A DNA stretch of 64,000 nucleotides, taken from NCBI GenBank assembly GCA_019096065.1, contig JAGUCH010000005.1:7502001-7566000 (forward strand). Reading direction: 5' to 3'. Below are positions 38,978 to 50,162 of the stretch, piece by piece (position 1 is the first letter of the stretch; every line of letters starts with the position of its first letter). Both the position numbers and the translations under genes were made by a program. The DNA comes from Paracyclopina nana. Taxonomy: Eukaryota; Arthropoda; Copepoda; Cyclopoida; Cyclopettidae. The notes under the pieces were generated by a model. It was not told the DNA's origin, searched no databases, and saw only the letters and a program-made list of their open reading frames with translations.

Positions 38978-39555
38978 GTCACTAAGGCCTAAAATAGGGG
39001 TAGGTTTTTAGGATCTAAAATCATGGTGGGCTTTAAAGTCTACACTTATTTGGCTCTGGGTCTTAAGATCTTAAGGTTTGGATGCTAAAGCCTAATTTAT
39101 GGATGTTAACATCTAACCTTATGAGTTTTAAGATCTACATTGTTTTTTTCCTTGTTTTTAAAATCCAGTCGCATGGCTTTTAAAGACCTTTAAGTTTGGA
39201 AATAGAAAACTTGCAGGAACTTCATGTTTTAATTTATTCCATAAATATGTATTTTCTCTTCAAAACGTGAAGAGCCAGTAAAATATAAAAGGATATTTTG
39301 TGAGCTGATAATATGTGCTTTCCAGTAACAAAAATATATTGTGAAAACTTCAATTTCTTGTCACTGTCAGTTTTGAAGCTATTAGATCTTAAAATCTTGT
39401 TCTTTAGATCTTGAAACCCAGGTACAGCTCAAAACAATTTTTCAACTTACATCTTAGTACCCAAATCCAAAAAGGTGTAGGCTTTAAAACCCATTTTCTT
39501 AAAACCCATCTATATTTTAGATCCAAAAACTCACCACATTTTAGGCCTTAGTGAC
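38978..39555. mobile_element. TIR element, about 578 bp
   Basis: Begins gtcactaaggcctaaaata and ends in the complement (ttttaggccttagtgac). The inner TIR continues as gatctaaaatc / gattttagatcc-like sequence. An inverted, probably truncated relative lies at about 44480-44737. No coding capacity; MITE-like. Target duplication is not evident. Confidence 0.75.
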
Positions 39556-39645
39556 GGCACCCTTTGTATATCTGATGCTTCTTGTTTGATATTATGTGCT
39601 TTTTGTAACGAAATTTTAAGAAGAGCAATATTCAAACAGTGTAAG

Positions 39646-39670
39646 TGGGAGCGGGCCGAAGGCCCGTCCA
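39646..39670. repeat. GC hairpin, GGGCC-GAA-GGCCC type (copy 4)
   Basis: gcgggcc, gaa, ggcccgt core. A further member with loop ttc lies at 39834-39859, and a half-copy (gtaggcccgccctcc) near 42133. Confidence 0.7.
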
Positions 39671-40459
39671 TCCTCAGGGGTGGTAGGGACTGTAGAAGTT
39701 ATTGATCCAAGAACGATACATATTGCAGTTTGAGTTTTTTGAGATAAGTTTCAAATCCCCTCTTTGGAAAAAGAAACACTACCACATTCAGCACAGAGGC
39801 CTACGGCCACTTGTGCAGTTTCAGCAAAATGTTGAGGGCAGGCCTTCGGCCCGACTTCCAAAAGAAGGACCCAGATCTTGACCAACAACACATTTCAGGA
39901 ACATGGCCTACTGGTATGACTGACCCAGACCATAGCTTGACAGGGACCAACTACTATTCTAGTATTCTAACAGACTAAGTTGGGGCTAAATTGTGTAACC
40001 ATGGCTGACTTAAATTTGCCCCAGCAAGAAGAACTGACTTGTGACTTAACTAGCTTGGGCTGACTTGGTAAAACACAAACTACTTAGGACTGACTTGGGT
40101 AGCCAAGCCTTAATAAGCTTTACCTTGTGCAGCCACTTAAGTAGTGACTTGAGTCACCATTTCTGACAATGGAAACCATAGCTGACTTGAGCAGCAATGG
40201 ATTACTTGGATAACCATGACTGACGTAGATTTACCAGGACATAGGTAGATTTTGGGCAGCCAGGTCCAAGAACTGACTAATCTATTACTTGGTCTTGGTC
40301 TTTCAGTTGGTCATGATCAGCATTGTGATCAAAGACACTAGTCAGTCCATGTGGACAGTTGGGACTCCTACCCTTGGATCCACAATGGATTGTCCGTGGA
40401 TAGACAACAACAAATCGGCCTCTCATGGACAAAACAAATCATTCTTGGATCAACTAATT

Positions 40460-40635
40460 TTACAGATAAGCTTTTCATTGCTGAAACTGTTTTTTTCTAA
40501 CCTGGCTTCTCTGATGAGCCAATCAAACTGCCGCTCCTGATCATGTGACAAGTTTCGCGTGCTACAGTCTTTCCAAATATGCTTGCCCAAAAAGCGCCAT
40601 CTAGCGAAAAAGTTTTTCCCTCCAATGGCTTATAA
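40460..40635. repeat. Dispersed repeat copy A
   Basis: About 170 bp, from aagcttttcattgctgaaac to ccctccaatggcttata, nearly identical to 48522-48690. It includes the word agcgccatctagcgaaaaag. Confidence 0.85.
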
Positions 40636-40810
40636 GAAAAAGGTGCCATGTCAAATTCGCGACTTTTTTGGGATGAGCATGAAAGCGGCATTTTGAACCA
40701 CTGTGCAACTGTACTTGAATTGACTGGACAAATTGTTCTTGAATCTACTATGAAAATAAAGTTTTTGGATCGACAAACAGATCATCTTTGGATAGACAAA
40801 AGACGGATAG

Positions 40811-40914
40811 TACCAATTGAGTCATGAGAAACGGTATGCGCTGGCTGCACTGTCGCACTAAATAAACGGGCCGAATTGGCCATAGCGCTTACCCGGTTTT
40901 GATGACTCAATCGG
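40811..40914. mobile_element. Short palindromic element (MITE-like)
   Basis: Ends accaattgagtcatga and tgatgactcaatcggt are imperfect inverted repeats, and the interior is partly palindromic (gtatgcgctgg / catagcgctta). Part of the interior, gccgaattggcc/aataaacgggcc, recurs inverted near 41395-41420. Confidence 0.6.
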
Positions 40915-41759
40915 TATGTGCATCAACATGACTAGTCAGCCTTGGATTGACTGGGAAAACATACCATTCTTGCATCGACTGAAAATTTCACTTTTCAAGC
41001 TTTTCTCAAACTTTTCACTATTTTACTTAAAGGAAAAAATGGTGATAAAGTCACCATATTTAAATAAGCTTTTTCAACTTTCAAGCTTTTCAAAATTTGG
41101 TTCAAGCAATCCCAAGCTTTGTGCTGTTGTAGCTCAAGCTTTCAAGCCAAGCAGAAACTCATGCCATCAATAAGCATTAAAATACTGTCTCAAATCTAGC
41201 TATACTTTTGCTGTAAGAGTCAAAATTCAGTAGCTGAGCACTTTCTCCAGCAATGGCAGTCTCTTTTGCCAGTCAATCCAAGGATAGTCTGCTCTGCAAG
41301 TCCATCCAAGGACAGTATGTTTTGTCAATCCAGGGACAGTTTGTTGCTACATTCTAACAATGTACAGGGTGCAGCGCCAAAAATGCAACCGTGCAACAGC
41401 CAATTCGGCCGGTTTATTTACTACTTCTGAGCAGCCTGCTGTGTGCAGATTTGGAGCCGAATGCTGTACAATACGTTCTAGCTTTCAATTCAAGTATGAT
41501 CCATATTTTGGTGCAGGGACAATCAGTTATGTCAGGCTATCCAGTCACAGTTTGTTATACTTGTCCCAGGTCCTGCTAGGTCATACTAGTCTATCCAAGG
41601 ACTATCCTTTTCATTGATCCAAGGACTGTTTATCTTCAAAGTTGATCCAGGGACTATGAGTTATGTCTGTCTATCCAAGGACAATCTGTTGCAGTCTATC
41701 TAAGGACAGTATGTCCTAGTTGATCCAAGCATGGCCACCCGATAGTTGGTCCTGGTTCT

Positions 41760-43180
41760 AGCAAACAGTTGGTCGTGGTCTGAGTTCGTCTCAGTTGTTC
41801 CATGCATAGGACACAGGTTTTCTAATTATTAGAATATTGGCACCTGAGTGCCTCAGGTCCATTAAGTTAGGTTGCTGAATGAAAAAGCTTTGTGATGTGA
41901 AGCATGCTTACCATGCCACCTATGACTTTGACTAGTTTCAACCTTTGCAATCTGCTCAGCAATGTGGGTTGGAAGATTGCCGCTCTCTCTTATAACAAAG
42001 TTGAACTAGCAACTACACATATTGTGACTCAGCTCCATTTTAAAGTGAAGGTTGCTGAAGGAAAAAGCTTTGTGATATGAAGCATGCTTTCCATTTTTTT
42101 ATTTCAATAAAGGGCTACTTTCAAATATTTCCGTAGGCCCGCCCTCCGCTGTCCATTTATGGACGCCTTTACCTAGTTTTATTGAAAAATACAATTAATA
42201 TGAACACTACTACGTTTTTGCCTGATGATTTGCTCTAGCTTGAATATTTGATGTCATTTTGAAAAAACATCATTGGAGCAGAATTGAGTCCATTTAACAG
42301 CTTCAAGTTCATTTGACAGATAAAGATGAAAATTTGCCTTGGAAATCAATTTTAAGTCTTTTTTTGGATAATGGTTATTGGTTATTTTCAGGCTATAACT
42401 TTTGTTTGCAACCGAATGCAATCAAGATATATTGTGGCTAAGAAAATAATTAAGGCGCCATTTTAGGATAATCAATTAAAATTGGGCGCGACAATACGCG
42501 AATTGAGGAGATTGCCTGCTTTTAGCTTACGGCTAACAGAAAAAGGTGCCACGTTGATTTCGCGACTTTTTTCCCAAAAATTATATTTTCTGCGCCAAAT
42601 TTGAACCTTTAACCGTCAATTTAAAATTAATTTGAGCTCTCTCGAGATAGCCTAAAAGTCCTTCAAATTAGAAGCTGAAAATTGGTGTCAAAAGTGGAAA
42701 TCTGCGATTTGACGTAATTTCTCGTGCGCGTAAAATCGGCTTTTTGATCCCCTGCGCGTGCACTGTGCTCCCAAGTAGTTAGTTACGAGGAGTGACGCTA
42801 GGGGAGCTTCTTATCAGTCGCGAAATCAACGTAGCATCTCTTTATTGAGCCTGTAAGCTCGAAATATTGCATCATTCTGGCAAATGAGGCACTAAATTAT
42901 TCCAAGGTGTCCAACTGGTGTTTTTTGGAAATTATTTAAATATATTTTTGAGGAATGCTCAAGTCCAATGGATCTGGAGGAAAATGATTTTTTCCCTTAT
43001 TTTCAAGCAACCATTTAGCATAGAATTTCATAAAAAATCTTAAGCATCATAAAATAAACTGTGAGAGCTTAACATTTTTGCAACCAAAAAAACGCAAAAG
43101 AAATGCAACTTTTTTGTTAAGAGTGACCCTTCTGTGCAAACGCGACAATTCGCCAGAAGACTTTATCTATTTGTGTATGT
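41760..43180. other. Intergenic, nothing recognised
   Basis: AT-rich. One duplicated word pair, ggttgctga...gaaaaagctttgtgatatga, occurs at about 41871 and 42050. No coding signal. Confidence 0.55.
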
Positions 43181-43930
43181 AAACAATTCATAATACAAGC
43201 TAATAAAATAGCTGAGCAAATTTTGTAAAGTAAAAATCGAGTGGCAACTTTGCGGGCTTGAGCTTGAGAGAGACAAGTAATGCTACGAGATTTTTACTTT
43301 ACAAAATGAGCTCAGGTATTTTGTAAGCCTATTTTATAATTTGTTTACAAATATGTATACGATTTTATATGATGGAAAGTAATTTTCAAATGCTAATGAA
43401 GTTACCAGATCAGGCAATCTCGACTTAGCATCTGATCCATTACTTTGAGTTGAGAGGCCCTCAGCAGTGCAAGAGTGGCTGAAAGCGTTAATCAATCAAT
43501 AGAAAATTGTGCATGTTGAATTTGGCACTTTTTGGAGCTAAAAGATGTGTTTGATCAAGTTTTGTCTGGTATCTCTAAAAAAGACTGTACTCTTCTACTA
43601 AGCTTAGCTGAGCTAAGTAGAGTACGAATCTCACTGTTAACATCAATTTATTAATTATATCAGTAGCTCAGTCAGTAGAGCGTCGGACTCCTAATCTTGT
43701 TGATCAGGGTTCGATCCCCATATGAGAATAAGGCGTTTTTTCTCCTTTTTTCTGCTATGGGATTTACAATATCATATTCTCTGGTCACAACACACCTTAT
43801 AAAATACTTTATAGTGTGTGCCACATGATAAAGTAAAAGGTCAGAGCTTTTACATAAGGGTAGTTGAATAAACTGAGACAAATTGGTAAACTGAATTATA
43901 ATGCGAAAATTGCTTTCCATCATATAATTG
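43180..43930. mobile_element. Second fold-back element with tRNA-like segment
   Basis: A palindrome at about 43184-43350 (aatagctgagc...gtaaagtaaaaatcgag against ctcg/ctacgagatttttactttac) is built like the arm-tip palindrome of the 15.5-kb element. The segment 43360-43410 (tatatgatggaaag) recurs inverted at about 43870-43930 next to ggtaaactgaattataa. That last word also occurs in the first element. Confidence 0.7.
43655..43730 (+). ncRNA. tRNA-like segment in second fold-back
   Basis: A box tagctcagtcagtagagc, B box gggttcgatcccc, and loop ctcctaa in a stem with four of five pairs (anticodon position CCT). Acceptor pairing is poor, so it is a relic or SINE-like part. Confidence 0.4.
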
Positions 43931-43934
43931 TAGG

Positions 43935-44475
43935 TTGCTTTAGTGATAAAGCTTTGTTGAAGGAATAAGAGCTCTCACCTGTATTTGCACAGAATAAACA
44001 GCATTTGCTATCTTCACAAAATTTCTGAATTGCACAATATTTTATTATAAGACAAAGGGGAAAAAAATGTGTGTCATAACATTTGATTTTGGCAAATTTC
44101 TTGCTGTGTTTTAATATTTTCTGGAATTCCCTTCACACAAAGCTCATTTTTGCAATTTAGGTTTAGTTTAGATCATTATATACAATCAAATGGTTTTCAG
44201 AGCGCCAAGCCTTATTAAATTGTCCTTTAATGCCCAATGTTAAAAAAGACATACTCTCATTATTCTCCACGATTTTTTTGTACAAGTTGCCAGACAGCTG
44301 ATTTTTCCAAAAAATCTCTTGTAGAGTAAAGCGTTATCAATTTGATAAGAAGAATACACAGACACATGGCGCTCATAGATGATTGAGACTTTTTTTAAAG
44401 GTGACAAAAATCAAATTGTTTCAGCTTTTTCCAAAGCTTTCTCAGCAACTTCCTCATTTGCTTTGCATTGAAGTT
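43935..44475. other. Intergenic, nothing recognised
   Basis: AT-rich DNA without repeats or coding signal that I can identify. Confidence 0.5.
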
Positions 44476-44479
44476 TTTA

Positions 44480-44737
44480 TTGAGTCACTTTTTAAAACTT
44501 GAAGATCCTAAAAACCATTCGACTGGATTTTAAAAACTAGGAACAAAAACTTGATGTTTTTTTCAATCTAGATCTTAAAACCCATATGGTTAGATGTTAA
44601 CATCCATATATTAGGCTTTAGCATCCAAACCTTTAGATCTTAAGACCCTAAGCCAAAAAAGTGTTGGCTTTAAAACCCACCACGATTTTAGATCCTAAAA
44701 CCTGCCCCTATTTTATTAGGCCTTAGTGACTTCTCCC
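44480..44737. mobile_element. Inverted relative of the 38,978-39,555 TIR element
   Basis: Reverse-complement match to about 38971-39185, ending ttaggccttagtgacttctccc. The second terminus is not visible, so it is probably truncated. Confidence 0.65.
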
Positions 44738-44945
44738 GCTTTTTCAGCTTTTTGGTACTACACATTTTAATTGAAAAAATTAAAATGGTTATAACTTCAA
44801 AAAAAAAGTAAAAGTTAAAAAGCATTCCTTATATAAGTTATTATTTTGATTATGGGAGTTTCAAAATAGTGGTAGAGAAAAATTCATGTTTGAATTTTCG
44901 CGCGCTTTTTCCTGTTTGTTGTGATTCGGTCTTCTCAGCTTCGCT

Positions 44946-44958
44946 ATTGGTGACGTCA
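44946..44958 (+). promoter_or_regulatory. ATTGG + CRE/ATF-type site before TMED2
   Basis: The palindromic TGACGTCA directly follows ATTGG and lies 12 bases before the start codon. CREB/ATF-family factors bind such sites, and the ATTGG-adjacent layout recalls ER-stress elements. Function inferred; it may lie in the transcribed leader. Confidence 0.4.
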
Positions 44959-44969
44959 AAACAAAAATC

Positions 44970-46308
44970 ATGGATTTGGCTTTCAGCTTTAACTTTTTGT
45001 TGCTTCTTTTGGCTTTGGTCAAGCAATGCGAGCCTTATTTCATCACAGTAAACAACTCCTTAAGTTTTCCTAAGCCTTTTTTAAATATGTTTTTCCCCTA
45101 TTTTTTAACAAAAAGGTCGATGCAAATGATGAGGAATGTTTTTTTGACCGAGTCAAAACCGGTACAAAACTGAGTCTCATGTTTGAAGTTGCTGAGGGTG
45201 GAGCCTTAGACATTGATCTCACTATCCAAGGTAAGTATTTTTTAAGACTTTCTAAGCTTTCTTGTCTTTAATTAAGGTTGTTGCTTCTAAGTCCGGAAAA
45301 TCAAGAATTTGTCAATTTTAAGCTTGTTTGGTGTCTCAGTTCAATTTTTGACTCAAGAATCCAACCTCATTCTTGAAAGCTAAGACTCAGTTTAAGATCA
45401 TCAAAGTCTTAAAACTTTTGTTTACAATATTAAACTTAAAAATGCACCCAACAGTTTTGAGCTAAACTTGTCTCAAGTTCTGAGTCTTTTTTAAGGCTTT
45501 GCATTTTTTTAGCTCTCAGTTTTTTGTTTTAAGTTTTTTTTTTTTAAGTTTTTTATGTCAAATTTTGCCATTTTTAGGTCCAGATGGGAAAGAGGTGCAC
45601 AGTGGGCAAAAGGAGACCAATGGCAAATACACTTTTGCTGCTCACATGGATGGAACCTACAAATATTGCTTCTCTAATAAGGTTCTTGGTTCTTTCAAAC
45701 TTTCAAGCTTATTTACTTCAACTTTAACATGTCTTCTTATTAGATGAGCACAACAACCAAGAAGCTGGTCATGTTCACCATGGAGATTGGAGAGTCTGCC
45801 AGTGAAAATGGGGAAGATGACAAAGTTGACCACAACAAACTTGAGCAGCAAATCAAGGAGCTCAGCCAAAGTCTTACAGGTACCTTGATAAACTGTCAAA
45901 ACAATGATTTTCAGCGCTGAAATTTGACTTTTCAGTGCTGAAATTTGACTATTCAGTGCTGAAATTTGACTTTTCAGTGCTGAGATTTGACTTTTCAGTG
46001 CTGAAATTTGACTTTTCAGTGCTGAAATTTGACTTTTCATTACTGAAATTTGACTTTTCATTTGTAGAAATAAAAGTATTTAGGATAATGAAATGCTTTT
46101 TTGACGATATTTTCATCACCAATTAATAGGAGCCAAGCATGAACAGGAATACATGGAAGTGAGGGATCGGATACATAGGGCCATCAATGAAAACACCAAT
46201 ACAAGAGTGGTCATGTGGTCGTTTTTTGAGGCTCTCTGCTTGGTAGCAATGACCGTGGGACAAGTTTACTACTTAAAGAGGTTCTTTGAAGTGAGACGCA
46301 TTGTGTAA
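44970..46308 (+). CDS. TMED2: Transmembrane emp24 domain protein 2 (p24 family)
   Basis: Type I membrane cargo receptor cycling between ER and Golgi in COPII and COPI vesicles. Exons 44970-45047, 45116-45230, 45578-45681, 45744-45879 and 46130-46308 join in phase to 203 residues (human 201). Order: signal peptide (about 1-20), GOLD domain (about 21-110) with the paired Cys34 and Cys95, coiled-coil segment (about 120-165), single membrane span (about 171-193), and a short cytosolic tail with the Phe-Phe export motif and basic end [24 protein letters not shown] and [18 protein letters not shown] are near-identical to the family. The AATAAA at 46307-46312 overlaps the stop codon, with a second overlapping at 46312, so the 3' UTR must be very short. 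Confidence 0.96.
45913..46060. repeat. 21-bp minisatellite in last TMED2 intron
   Basis: Units tttcagtgctgaaatttgact, about seven copies within the 250-bp intron 45880-46129. Each unit carries tcag followed by gctgaaa, an acceptor-like word. Confidence 0.92.
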
Positions 46309-46364
46309 TAAAATAAATCGTGTCTCCATAATAACCTTACTGGAAACTGTCAGTGATTTTAGTG

Positions 46365-46960
46365 TATTCAGCCTGAAATTGAATGTATTCAAACTGAAAT
46401 TGAATGTATTCAAACTGAAGTTGAATGAGTTCATACTGAAGTTGAATGTATTCATACTGAAGTTGAATGTATTCAAACTGAAATTGAATGTATTCACACT
46501 GAAGTTGAATGAGTTCAAACTGAAGCTGAAAGTAATCAAACTGAAGTTGAATGTATTCAAACTGAAGTTGAATGTATTCAAACTGAAGTTGAATGAGTTC
46601 ATACTGAAGTTGAATGTATTCATACTGAAGTTGAATGTATTCAAACTGAAATTGAATGTATTCACACTGAAGTTGAATGAGTTCAAACTGAAGCTGAAAG
46701 TAATCAAACTGAAGTTGAATGTATTCAAACTGAAGTTGAATGTATTCATACTGAAGTTGAATGTATTCAAACTGAAATTGAATGTATTCAAACTGAAGTT
46801 GAATGTATTCAAACTGAAATTGAATGTAATCAAACTGAAGTTGAATGTATTCATACTGAAGTTGAATGAGTTCAAACTGAAGTTGCATGTATTCATACTA
46901 AAGTTGAATGTAATCAAACTGAAATCGAATGAGTTCAAACTGAAATTGAATGTATTCATA
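46365..46960. repeat. 21-bp satellite downstream of TMED2
   Basis: About 28 units of caaactgaagttgaatgtatt. A 21-bp unit is seven codons, so both strands stay open (245-, 228- and 183-residue frames); these are not genes. A higher-order duplication of about 190 bp is visible (around 46430-46560 against 46590-46730). Confidence 0.95.
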
Positions 46961-47690
46961 AGTAGGATATGTGTTCACTTTCCACCAGATTTTAATCTAA
47001 GAAAATGTTCAGCGTTCAAATGGGCAAAGTTGTTTTAAAATTGGCAAAATTGCCTGAAAATCTTCCAAATCTACTGATGAAATGACTAGTTTATAAGTGT
47101 GAATTTCGCAGTTTCGTCTACATAAGGTAAAAAAGTGCCGTTTCACAATTCAGTTCCACAGCTGGCTGAGTGCATGTGAGCTTAACCTTGACAAATGTTG
47201 GTGCTCTGCATTGTACACAGGTGGAGTTACTTTCGCCATGAACAGAAAAACCCTCAAATAACCTACATGAATTTGAAAAGAGGGAGTAAAACTTAAGAAA
47301 ATATTGACTCAATGTTTTCTCCAATGTTTTATGATTGAACAAAATTGGCACTGAAAAAATCAATAAGCATGCTTGATCTTGCTGATATTTTTCATTTAAT
47401 TTCAAGGTAGCTTTTTCTAGAACTATTTATGAAATTAAAGAAAATTCCTTATAATTTACCGCTGCCACCAATAATGAAAAATATTTTTTTGTGAGTGCAT
47501 TAAATAATAGCTTTAAACAAGCCAAGCTTTTGTGCACCTTAAAGTTAACATTTTAAAATAACAATGTTGAAATTGCTAATAAAACCTAACAAAGGGTAAG
47601 AAACCTTATGAAATTCATATATAATTTGTTGAGAAAAAATCAAAAAAATACCAAGAAGGTAAATTTTAAAAAAAGAAAATTGGATAATAA
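46961..47690. other. Intergenic, nothing recognised
   Basis: AT-rich DNA; no convincing coding signal. Confidence 0.5.
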
Positions 47691-49640
47691 TGGATGTCGA
47701 GGTTGGGTGATTTTCGATGAAAATTTGCGCCCTTTATTGTAAACAATAATAAAGCTCCAGTTAGCGAAATTTGGAGCAAAGCGGGAAAGTTGCTCTGGAA
47801 TTTTAGAGCTATCAAAATATTAGGTAATTATTGATACAAAGATTATAAACTAAAAGCTAAGAAATCGGTGATTTGGTTCTTTTTCTATTTTTAGGTTGAA
47901 CAATGAAAAGGTGTGAAATATGCAGCAAAGAGTTTATGCTCAAAGTTGACAATTTGAAGCATTTGGCAATCCATGAGAGCAAAGCTTTTGTGAAACTGAA
48001 AAAACTTCTAAATTTCCTCCTCAAAAATGTTCAATGACCAAATAATGAAGAACAGAATAATGCTCTTGAAAGTGGTCCAAATGGCAAGCCACAGTTCGAA
48101 ATTTGTCGCAAAATCTTTTATGCCAAAAGTAGCCTTGAACGTCACATCAGGAATTGAAGCTGTATGGGTGTGACATTTGTGACAAAAAATTGTGGCATTG
48201 GGAGCTATATAAGCTGTTCACGTAGGATTGAAACCTTTTGCATGTGACATTTGTGGCCAAAAGTTCACCTGTAAGTCATCTGTTACAAAGCACATCAAAG
48301 TATATAAGCCAAAGGCGTAAAGTTGCTAGATTGGCAGCGCCATCTAGCCAGGAAACTTGAGCAAGTACATTTGACATGGCTGCACTACATAGGTGATCAC
48401 AAATGGGCTATTTTTTGGTTTTGGGTGCACTAATTCCAAAAACCTAATTAATATGACATAATCTACGGATAAAATGGCACCCTTTCAAGCCATAAAGCCA
48501 TATGCAACTCACACAAAATTCCAAGCTTTTCATTGCTGAAACCGATTTTTTCTAGCCTGGCTTCGCTGATGAGCCAATCAAATTGCCACTCCTGATCACG
48601 TGACAAGTTTCGCGCGTGACAGTTTTTCCAAATATGCTTGCCCAAAAAGCGCCATCTAGCGAAAAAGTTTGTCCCTCCAATGGCTTATAGCGCTTGAGGG
48701 ACTCAAAAAGTTTGGCTGTGACATTTGTGACATAAGATGTGGTTCTAGACTATGAGTTCAACAACCACATCCAGGCTGTTCATGACAAATTGAAACCATT
48801 TACATGCGAGTTTTGTGACAAAAGATGGAGAACTGTGACTGTTCTCAGAAAACACATCAATAAGAGTTTATGTGACATTCCAGCCATTTGCTTGTAACAT
48901 TTGTGACAGACAAGTAAAGGTGATCTTAAAAGCATTTCCAAGCTGTTCATGAAGAATTGAAGCCATTCTCATGAGAGTTTGTGATAATAGTTATTCTTGC
49001 AAAGGTAAATATCCACATCAAGACCGGGCATGAAAAATTGAAGCCTTCCAAATGAGACAATTGTGGCTAAAAGTTTTCAGCACAACCGGCCTGCTAGACC
49101 CATATCAATGTTGTGCATAGAAAGCTGAGGCTGTTCAAATGTGATGTTTGCAGCAACAAGTATGTATCAAACTTAAAAATTCATGTGACAACCGTACATG
49201 AAGATCTAAAGTCCTACAAGTGCGACATTTGCTACCAACAATTCGGTCAAAAAGGGGCCCTTTCCAATCATGTCAAATTTTTAATTGAAGGAGTAACACC
49301 ATTTGCATGTGATCTATGTGAAATTTTCTTTGGCGAGAATGTCATCTTGATATACATGTTAATGGCGCGCATAAAAAGCTGAGACCTTTTGCCTGTGATT
49401 TGTGCAGCGCAAAATGTATAACTAAATTAAGCCTTTTGAGGCATATAAAGGTGGTGCATGAAGGACTCGAGTCATTTGTTTGTGATGTTTGTGGCAAAAA
49501 GTGTTCATCTCTAAGTAATCTCAAGTTGCATGTTGATTCTGTCCACAAAAAGATGCAGCCCTTCTCTTGTGATATTTGAGGCATCAAGTTTGCAGCAAAA
49601 CATTATGATCCACAGGAAATCATGAAGGATTATAGCCAAT
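47690..49640 (+). pseudogene. Decayed C2H2 zinc-finger gene copy
   Basis: Parallel to the intact gene at 50163, from the untranslated leader (gtcgaggttgggtgatt at 47697) and acceptor (ttttag|gttgaacaatg) onwards. The start ATG is at 47903. The first break is a TGA at 48035-48037, where the intact copy has CGA. More frameshifts and lost fingers follow. A dispersed repeat (about 48310-48690) interrupts it. Fingers are still readable near 49140-49220 (CDVCSNKY..., CDICYQQF) and at 49480-49570. Confidence 0.85.
48522..48690. repeat. Dispersed repeat copy B, inside the zinc-finger pseudogene
   Basis: Nearly identical to 40460-40635 in the same orientation. A further gcgccatctagcc lies just upstream at 48339, so the inserted block probably starts near 48310. 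Confidence 0.82.
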
Positions 49641-50162
49641 TCCATGTGAGCTATGTTAGATTGAAACATGGGGCAAAGCCTGCATTAGAGAACCATTCTA
49701 ATACGAAGCATCAGTGTGACACTTGTGACAAAATACTGCTTAAAGGACTTGAATCAGTGACAGATTATTAATCAAAGGTTGTAATTTATAAATACTTGAA
49801 TGCTCATTTCACCATTATAAACCCATTTTCAATGCAGGAATTTTGTCATTAAGGCCATGCAAAAATCAGAGTAACAGTGACAAACGTATTCAAGTTGAAT
49901 GTTCCAGAGTCGAGGTTGGGTGATTCTCTGACAAAAGTTGCGCCCCAAATTCAAAACAGCAATAAAGCAACTGTAGGTGTGAGAGTAAGATTATGGCAGA
50001 AACTTGTTGATTTGGGAATTCTCGTAAAAAATAGGGTAATTATTGACACAATTGCCCAATTGGGAATTCTGTGGCTAGGTGCAATCCTTCACAATGGCTG
50101 CTATTCTAGTTAAAGAAATCTGCTTCCAATGACAGTTTGTTTACATTTTTACAGGTTGAACA

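Larger units (their letters stand above)
40280..41760. repeat. Degenerate tccaaggacagt/tggatcgac repeat region
   Basis: Words such as tccaaggaca, cttggattgactgg and ttggatagacaa recur irregularly on both strands. Open frames here (for example 41360-41617) show no recognisable protein. Confidence 0.5.

Noticed and set aside
46273..47038. Long open frames on both strands (245, 228 and 183 residues)
   Set aside because: They translate a 21-bp satellite; a seven-codon unit with no stop keeps all frames open. Low-complexity product, no start context and no homology.
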